Source: Emticicia sp. BO119 (lineage in GTDB: Bacteria; Bacteroidota; Bacteroidia; Cytophagales; Spirosomataceae). Taken from it: a stretch of 64,000 nucleotides of DNA. Positions 59,261-64,000 of the stretch are shown piece after piece. A program made the position numbers and the translations under genes. The stretch covers positions 1,178,001-1,242,000 of the forward strand of contig NZ_JACETV010000001.1 in the NCBI RefSeq assembly GCF_013912375.1, read 5' to 3'. Under the pieces are notes generated by a model, which saw nothing but the letters and a program-made list of their open reading frames with translations, ran no database searches and was not told where the DNA came from. Numbering within the stretch: position 1 is the stretch's first letter; every line of letters starts with the position of its first letter.

Positions 59261-61912
59261 ATGAAAAAAAGAATTTTACTCGCAGTCCTTTCTTTAGGAT
59301 TAATCACCACAACTTTTGCGCAATTTCCTGGTGGAGGTGGAGGCGGTGGCTTTGGTGGTGGAGGTCGTTCAAGCGGTGGTCGCTCTGGTAACGGATTTCC
59401 TGGAATGAATCAGCAACAGCAGCAGGCTCCGGAAGACGAAATTCCAAGAGGTAATGCTAAAATCAGTGGCAAATTAATAGACTCAACTACTAATAAACCA
59501 GTTGAGTTTGCCTCTATAGCTGTATATGACAAAAACAATAAAGTGGTTGATGGCTCAATGACTGATATGAATGGTGCTTTTACAGTTAAGAACTTAGCCA
59601 AAGGAACTTATAAGGTAGTAGCTTCTTTTATCGGATATAAAAATGCTACTTTGACCAAAGTTGAAGTTAATTCCAATAAGGCAGACGTTAATATCGGCAA
59701 TCTGCTAATGGCTACCGATACCAAAATATTAAATGAGGTAACTGTGGTAGGGCAGGCAGCCTTGATTGAAGATAAGGTTGACCGCCTTGTATATAATGCC
59801 GAAAAAGATATTACAAGCCGGGGTGGAACAGCCGAGGATGTACTTAGAAAAGTGCCTATGCTCACAGTTGATATGGATGGAAACGTACAGATGCGTGGTA
59901 GTAGCAATATCAAGGTTTTGATTAATAACAAACCCTCAAGTATTCTGGCCTCAAATATTGCCGACGCAATTAAACAGATTCCTTCTGATATGATTAAATC
60001 GGTTGAGGTAATTACTTCTCCATCGGCCAAATATGATGCAGAAGGAACTGCTGGTATCATTAATATTATTACTAAAAAGAATACCCTTCAGGGTTTAACG
60101 GGGTTTGTTAATGCAGGGGCAGGTTTGCGTGGAGCTAATGCTTTTGGCAATCTTAATCTACGTAAGAAGAAAGTGGGTACATCTTTGAATTTTGGAGGTA
60201 ATTCGGGTTATAACACCCCAAGTGATGGAGCTACCACACGTGGAAGCTCAGTAAGAGGTACAAATACTACATTGGCACAAACAGACGCCAGCAGAGTAAG
60301 ACGCTTGTTTGGTAATACGCAGCTAAGTGTTGATTACGACATTAATTCTAAAAACTCATTGAGCCTTACAGGACGCCTTGGTGTTGGAAATTTCAATACA
60401 AAAGGCAATCAGACCTCCCTGTTAACTGGTGCAGATAATATTGTTTTGCAGGAATATACCCGTTATATCAATCAATTGCGTAGCAACAGAAGTATTGATT
60501 TTGATTTTAACTATACCAGAACTTTTAAAGATCAGGGGCATGACTTCCAGTTTTTGATTCAACACGGCAGAAACCTTCGTAATACAGACTTTACAACAGA
60601 CCAGAACAGCCTGCCTTTCAATAAAAGTAATAATGATGGTAAAAATGCTGAAACAACTTTCCAGGCCGACTATAATTTGCCATTCAAGAAGCATATTTTT
60701 GAGACCGGTGCTAAAGTAGTAATTCGCGATGTAAGTAGTTCGTATGATTTTTTCCAGTTTAATGAACAAGCCAACGATTATGTGATTGTACCGGGAAGAA
60801 CCAATAATTTTAATTATGAACAGAATGTAGCTTCGGCTTACACTTCACTTACAATATCTTTACCAAAAAAATGGGGTATTAAGGCAGGTGTTCGATATGA
60901 AAACACACATATTACCGCCAAATTCCAGAACTCTGATAAACCGACTTCGATTGCACCTTATGAAAACATTGTACCGACATTTACAGTATCTAAAGATTTT
61001 CCTAAGAATCATAAGGTCAGATTCAGCTATGGGCAAAGAATCCAGCGTCCAAATATGGATTTCCTGAATCCATTTGTTAATTATGCTGACCCTTTGAACA
61101 TTTCTTATGGTAACCCACTTTTGAGACCTGAGTTGAGCCATAACTTTGAATTAAATTATAATACTTATTTTAAAGCCAATTCAATCAATCTTTCGGTTTT
61201 CAGAAGAATGACTAACAATAATATTACTTCTGTGAGATCAGTTGATGAGAAAGGCGTGGTTACCACAACTTTTGATAATATTGGTAAAACTAACTATTAC
61301 GGAGCCAATCTGTTTGTGAATATACAGCCAACCAAGAGTTTCAGATTGGGTGGAGGAGCCAACTTTACTTATAATATGCTGAATGGCTCAATAGTTATTC
61401 CGGTAATTCAGAGCGATAATACTTACAAAAATACAGTGGTAGGTATCGAAAATAAAGGATGGAACTCAAACTTTAACTTTAATGCTTCTTATACCTTTAC
61501 TAAAGGTTGGGGAGCTCAGGCGTTCGGATTTATCGGAAGCCGTCAGGTTCAGTTACAAGGCTATCAAGGCGGATGGAGAAATTATAACATTGGCGTGAAA
61601 AAAGATTTCAAGAATAAAAAAGGTAGTTTCAATTTTGGACTGGACAATCCGTTTACAAAATATATGACAATTAAAGGTTTTGCTCAAGACCCTACCTTTA
61701 CATCTAATTCAGTGCGCCATGTGTATAATAGAGGTTTCCGTTTTTCTATTAATTATTCATTTGGTAAAATGGATTTTAACGGAGGGGGTAGCCTATTCAG
61801 AAACCGGAAGAAAGTAAATAATGATGATTTGAAAGCAGGTGAAACCGATGGAGCTGCCGGACAAGGACAACAACAAGCGCCAGCAAGTGGGGGCGGTGGT
61901 CGTCCGAGATAA
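59261..61912 (+). CDS. TonB-receptor-like outer-membrane barrel protein (OMP_b-brl_3)
   Basis: The 883-residue protein has a signal peptide (RILLAVLSLGLITTTFAQ) followed by a Gly-rich linker and a Gln run (~20-50). A carboxypeptidase-regulatory-like domain starts at GKLIDSTTNKPVEFASI (~70-150), then a plug (RGGTAEDVLRKVPMLTVD, SPSAKYDAEGTAGIINIITKK, ~180-270). The OMP_b-brl_3 barrel fills the rest, with GQRIQRPNMDFLNPF and an aromatic-rich end. A Gly/Gln/Pro-rich C-terminal tail (GQGQQQAPASGGGG) is unusual. It has no SusD partner, so it is probably not a polysaccharide importer; the cargo is unknown. It is followed by a terminator. Confidence 0.9.
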   Translation: MKKRILLAVLSLGLITTTFAQFPGGGGGGGFGGGGRSSGGRSGNGFPGMNQQQQQAPEDEIPRGNAKISGKLIDSTTNKPVEFASIAVYDKNNKVVDGSMTDMNGAFTVKNLAKGTYKVVASFIGYKNATLTKVEVNSNKADVNIGNLLMATDTKILNEVTVVGQAALIEDKVDRLVYNAEKDITSRGGTAEDVLRKVPMLTVDMDGNVQMRGSSNIKVLINNKPSSILASNIADAIKQIPSDMIKSVEVITSPSAKYDAEGTAGIINIITKKNTLQGLTGFVNAGAGLRGANAFGNLNLRKKKVGTSLNFGGNSGYNTPSDGATTRGSSVRGTNTTLAQTDASRVRRLFGNTQLSVDYDINSKNSLSLTGRLGVGNFNTKGNQTSLLTGADNIVLQEYTRYINQLRSNRSIDFDFNYTRTFKDQGHDFQFLIQHGRNLRNTDFTTDQNSLPFNKSNNDGKNAETTFQADYNLPFKKHIFETGAKVVIRDVSSSYDFFQFNEQANDYVIVPGRTNNFNYEQNVASAYTSLTISLPKKWGIKAGVRYENTHITAKFQNSDKPTSIAPYENIVPTFTVSKDFPKNHKVRFSYGQRIQRPNMDFLNPFVNYADPLNISYGNPLLRPELSHNFELNYNTYFKANSINLSVFRRMTNNNITSVRSVDEKGVVTTTFDNIGKTNYYGANLFVNIQPTKSFRLGGGANFTYNMLNGSIVIPVIQSDNTYKNTVVGIENKGWNSNFNFNASYTFTKGWGAQAFGFIGSRQVQLQGYQGGWRNYNIGVKKDFKNKKGSFNFGLDNPFTKYMTIKGFAQDPTFTSNSVRHVYNRGFRFSINYSFGKMDFNGGGSLFRNRKKVNNDDLKAGETDGAAGQGQQQAPASGGGGRPR

Positions 61913-61947
61913 TGGATTAGTACCTTGATTGGCAGATGTTTAAATAA

Positions 61948-61987
61948 AAAATGCCGTCTGAGATTTTGTTTCAGATGGCATTTTTAT
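61948..61987 (+). terminator. Terminator after the TonB-receptor-like gene
   Basis: AAATGCCGTCTGA pairs with TCAGATGGCATTT (one G-T pair) over a 9-base loop, then TTTATTT. Confidence 0.85.
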
Positions 61988-62059
61988 TTATTTTTAGTTA
62001 ACTCTTAAGCAGATTCGTAAATTATTTGATAATTTAATTGGCAAACCCATATAACCACA

Positions 62060-63247
62060 ATGAAAAAAAGACAGACATGTATTATGATTTTCTTTGCAGT
62101 ATTATTCGCACATCATTCAATGTTTAGTCAGAATGCCCTCACACCTCCCGGAATAGTTATCAATTATCTATCTAAAGAAACTGGTAAATATATCGGCTCA
62201 CCTTCTATTTGTATTTTACCCGATGGAACTTATATTGCATCTCATGATGAATTCGGACCTAAATCAAAAGAGTTTGCTTCTGCACAAACCAGAATTTTCT
62301 CTTCTGATAATATGGGTAAGACATGGCAACAAATTGCCAGTATCGACGGTCAGTTCTGGTCTAATCTGTTTTTTCAAAACGGAGCATTGTATATTATGGG
62401 CACTAATAAGCACCACGGTAATTTCATAATCAGGAAGTCGACTGACAATGGGCATACCTGGACACTTCCTTACAGTAAAACAACCGGATTGATACTTGAG
62501 GGCGAATATCATACAGCCCCCGTGCCTGTTATTATCCATAATTCCAGAATCTGGAGGGCAGTTGAGTATGCCACCGCACCTACTACTCGATGGGGAAGAC
62601 GATATAGTGCGATGATGCTCTCAGCACCAGTAAATTCCGACTTTCTGAATAAAGATAACTGGAGACAAACAAATTTTCTGCGGTATGATTCTACCTATCT
62701 CGATGGGAAGTTCAATGCCTGGCTGGAAGGAAACGCGGTGGTAGGCAAGGATGGAAAAATGTTTGATATTTTACGGGTAGATGTGCCGGCAGGCCATGCA
62801 GAATATGCAGCTTTTGTAAATATTAGCAAAGATGGCAGGAAGGCAACTTTTGATAGGGAAACCGGATTTATACAAATGCCGGGAGCAAGTAAGAAATTCA
62901 GTATCAGGTATGATAAACTAACAGATAGATACTGGGCTTTAATTAACGCAGTAGATACTACCTATAAAACAAGAACTCCGGCAAGTATAAGAAACCAATT
63001 GGTATTGGTCAGTTCGTCAGACCTGAAAATATGGCAGTTTCATAAACAATTATTATTTAATGAAGATATTACCAGGCATGGTTTTCAGTACGTTGACTGG
63101 TTATTTGAGAATGATAATATTGTTTTTGTTTCAAGAACTGCTTTTGACGATGCTACTGGTGGGGCAAATAATTTTCATGATGCTAATTTTCTTACTTTTC
63201 ACAGAATTGAGAATTTCAGAAATTTTATCACTAACACAAAGGATTAG
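62060..63247 (+). CDS. Secreted sialidase-like (BNR/Asp-box) protein
   Basis: The 395-residue protein has a signal peptide (MIFFAVLFAHHSMFSQ). Two Asp-box motifs, SSDNMGKTW (~90) and STDNGHTW (~128), mark a six-bladed sialidase beta-propeller, together with GSPSICILPDGTYIASHDEFG. Members of this group are often exo-alpha-sialidases or related glycosidases; a catalytic Tyr/Glu pair cannot be confirmed by eye. There is no carbohydrate-binding domain. It stands alone between terminators. The start ATG at 62060 gives the signal peptide. Confidence 0.8.
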   Translation: MKKRQTCIMIFFAVLFAHHSMFSQNALTPPGIVINYLSKETGKYIGSPSICILPDGTYIASHDEFGPKSKEFASAQTRIFSSDNMGKTWQQIASIDGQFWSNLFFQNGALYIMGTNKHHGNFIIRKSTDNGHTWTLPYSKTTGLILEGEYHTAPVPVIIHNSRIWRAVEYATAPTTRWGRRYSAMMLSAPVNSDFLNKDNWRQTNFLRYDSTYLDGKFNAWLEGNAVVGKDGKMFDILRVDVPAGHAEYAAFVNISKDGRKATFDRETGFIQMPGASKKFSIRYDKLTDRYWALINAVDTTYKTRTPASIRNQLVLVSSSDLKIWQFHKQLLFNEDITRHGFQYVDWLFENDNIVFVSRTAFDDATGGANNFHDANFLTFHRIENFRNFITNTKD

Positions 63248-63303
63248 AAAACAAGGATATCAGAAATGAAGGATTGCCTGTTTAATAAAGAATTTATCGC
63301 GAA

Positions 63304-63340
63304 AAGCCATGCTGAAAGGTGTGGCTTCTTTGTTTTTTTT
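63304..63340 (+). terminator. Terminator after the sialidase-like gene
   Basis: AAGCCA/TGGCTT with further G-T and C-G pairs inside (about 9 bp), followed by CTTTG and a run of eight T. Confidence 0.75.
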
Positions 63341-63375
63341 GTACTTTCGCAAATCACATGTTAAAGATTCCAACC

Positions 63376-64000
63376 ATGCAGATTAGCTTTTTAGAAATAA
63401 AGTGGACAGATGTATTAGATGTTGTATTAGTAGCTTTTCTATTATATTATATTTATAAATTGGTAAAAGGAAGTGTAGCAAGCCGGGTGTTTATGGGTTA
63501 TTTACTCATTTATCTGTTTTATCTGATTGTAAAGGCTATCGGGCTGGAGTTACTTACCCGTATTCTCGAATATTTTATGGGTGTGGGGGCCATTGCACTC
63601 ATTGTGCTTTTCCAGCAGGAAATCCGGCGTTTTTTGCTCCTTGTAGGCAAATCTACTTCTCTTACGAATAATAAATTTCTTGCTAAATTATTAGGAAATC
63701 AGTTAGAAAAAGAAAGTGCTACACCTATAAAAATTGTAGCTGAAGCCTCTAAAACTATGTCAAGTGAGTTTACTGGTGGAATTATTGTGCTTCAGAAAGA
63801 AGATGATTTAAGTAAATTTGTTGAGTCAGGTGATATTGTTGATGCAATTTTATCAAAAAAAATGTTGATTACTCTCTTTAGTCAGTATAGTCTGTTAAAC
63901 GATGGCGCAGTAATAATTAATAAAGGCCGGATCAGGGCTGCCCATTGCATATTACCAATTGCAAGTGGTGATGATCTGCCTTCTAATTATGGCTTCCGGC
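63376..64000 (+). CDS. cdaA: Diadenylate cyclase CdaA (3' end beyond the window)
   Basis: CdaA makes the second messenger c-di-AMP from two ATP. The visible 208 residues contain three membrane helices (~10-90, including DVVLVAFLLYYIYKLVKG and VGAIALIVLFQQEIRRFLL), and the DisA_N catalytic domain from ~110. The catalytic DGA motif occurs in LLNDGAVIINKGRIRAAHC (~178-196). The window ends in YGFR, at the start of the expected RHRAA motif. An ATG six codons earlier (63358) is possible; 63376 is preferred because a near-match -7 box (TACTTTCG, 63342-63349) leaves only a few bases before 63358. The gene is truncated only by the window edge. Confidence 0.9.
   Translation, partial: MQISFLEIKWTDVLDVVLVAFLLYYIYKLVKGSVASRVFMGYLLIYLFYLIVKAIGLELLTRILEYFMGVGAIALIVLFQQEIRRFLLLVGKSTSLTNNKFLAKLLGNQLEKESATPIKIVAEASKTMSSEFTGGIIVLQKEDDLSKFVESGDIVDAILSKKMLITLFSQYSLLNDGAVIINKGRIRAAHCILPIASGDDLPSNYGFR

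Noticed and set aside
1-64000. tRNA, rRNA, insertion sequence or prophage
   Set aside because: No cloverleaf with CCA-adjacent T-arm, no rRNA stretch, no transposase and no integrase was recognised on reading; a tRNAscan and ISfinder run would settle it.

Overview
The window looks like a chromosomal segment of a Bacteroidota bacterium, most likely of the order Cytophagales. The grounds are the low GC content, start regions without Shine-Dalgarno sequences, repeated matches to the Bacteroidota promoter (-33 TTTG, -7 TAnnTTTG), and typical family members: GWxTD lipoprotein, DUF5723 and OMP_b-brl_3 barrels, BT_3928/DUF1599 pair, stand-alone LytTR protein, type 3 ProRS, and fused aspartokinase-homoserine dehydrogenase. 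The genus is not determinable here. No rRNA, tRNA, CRISPR array, phage or intact insertion sequence was seen.

Layout. 1-5 kb: membrane-anchored EEP-family phosphodiesterase, dprA, lipoprotein hydrolase, secreted M20 amidohydrolase. 5-9.5 kb: an Lrp/AsnC regulator divergent from B12-dependent metH. 9.5-20 kb: SEC-C protein, giant TPR/DUF3857/transglutaminase protein, small membrane protein, circularly permuted ATP-grasp enzyme, DUF5723 barrel, Tat-exported Gfo/Idh oxidoreductase, GNAT enzyme. 20-25 kb: LytTR regulator, GWxTD lipoprotein overlapping rlmB, MerR-like protein coupled to a secreted LRR protein. 25-31 kb: enoyl-CoA hydratase-like protein, alpha/beta hydrolase, a 4-hydroxybutyryl-CoA dehydratase-family flavo-FeS protein, alaS. 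31-35.4 kb: a minus-strand stress-response-like set (GyrI-like, DoxX, VOC, MerR-TipAS), then two envelope proteins. 35.4-35.85 kb: an unexplained non-coding block. 36-42.7 kb: HD protein, SlyD-type FKBP, DUF1003, proS, a Tyr/Gly/Ser-rich lipoprotein, FadL-like barrel. 42.8-57 kb: amino-acid, folate and pyrimidine synthesis plus translation (aroK, BT_3928, DUF1599, folP, SdpI/SdpR, thrA, esterase, aroA, pyrB, Spy-like protein, nuoC, prfC, 2OG oxygenase). 57-64 kb: molybdopterin oxidoreductase with membrane cytochrome b, a 57-residue gene, TonB-receptor-like barrel, sialidase-like protein, and the start of cdaA.

Genes are mostly single or in pairs, separated by clear hairpin terminators, often shared by convergent neighbours. 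The most interesting signals are regulatory: an intrinsic terminator inside the thrA leader, 8-bp-period repeats in the leaders of alaS, prfC and nuoC, the aroA terminator overlapping the pyrB promoter, and a MerR-TipAS promoter with a stretched spacer. The main enzymatic curiosity is the 4-hydroxybutyryl-CoA dehydratase relative, which keeps the cluster ligands but with the His-Cys spacing one residue shorter than I recall for the model enzyme.
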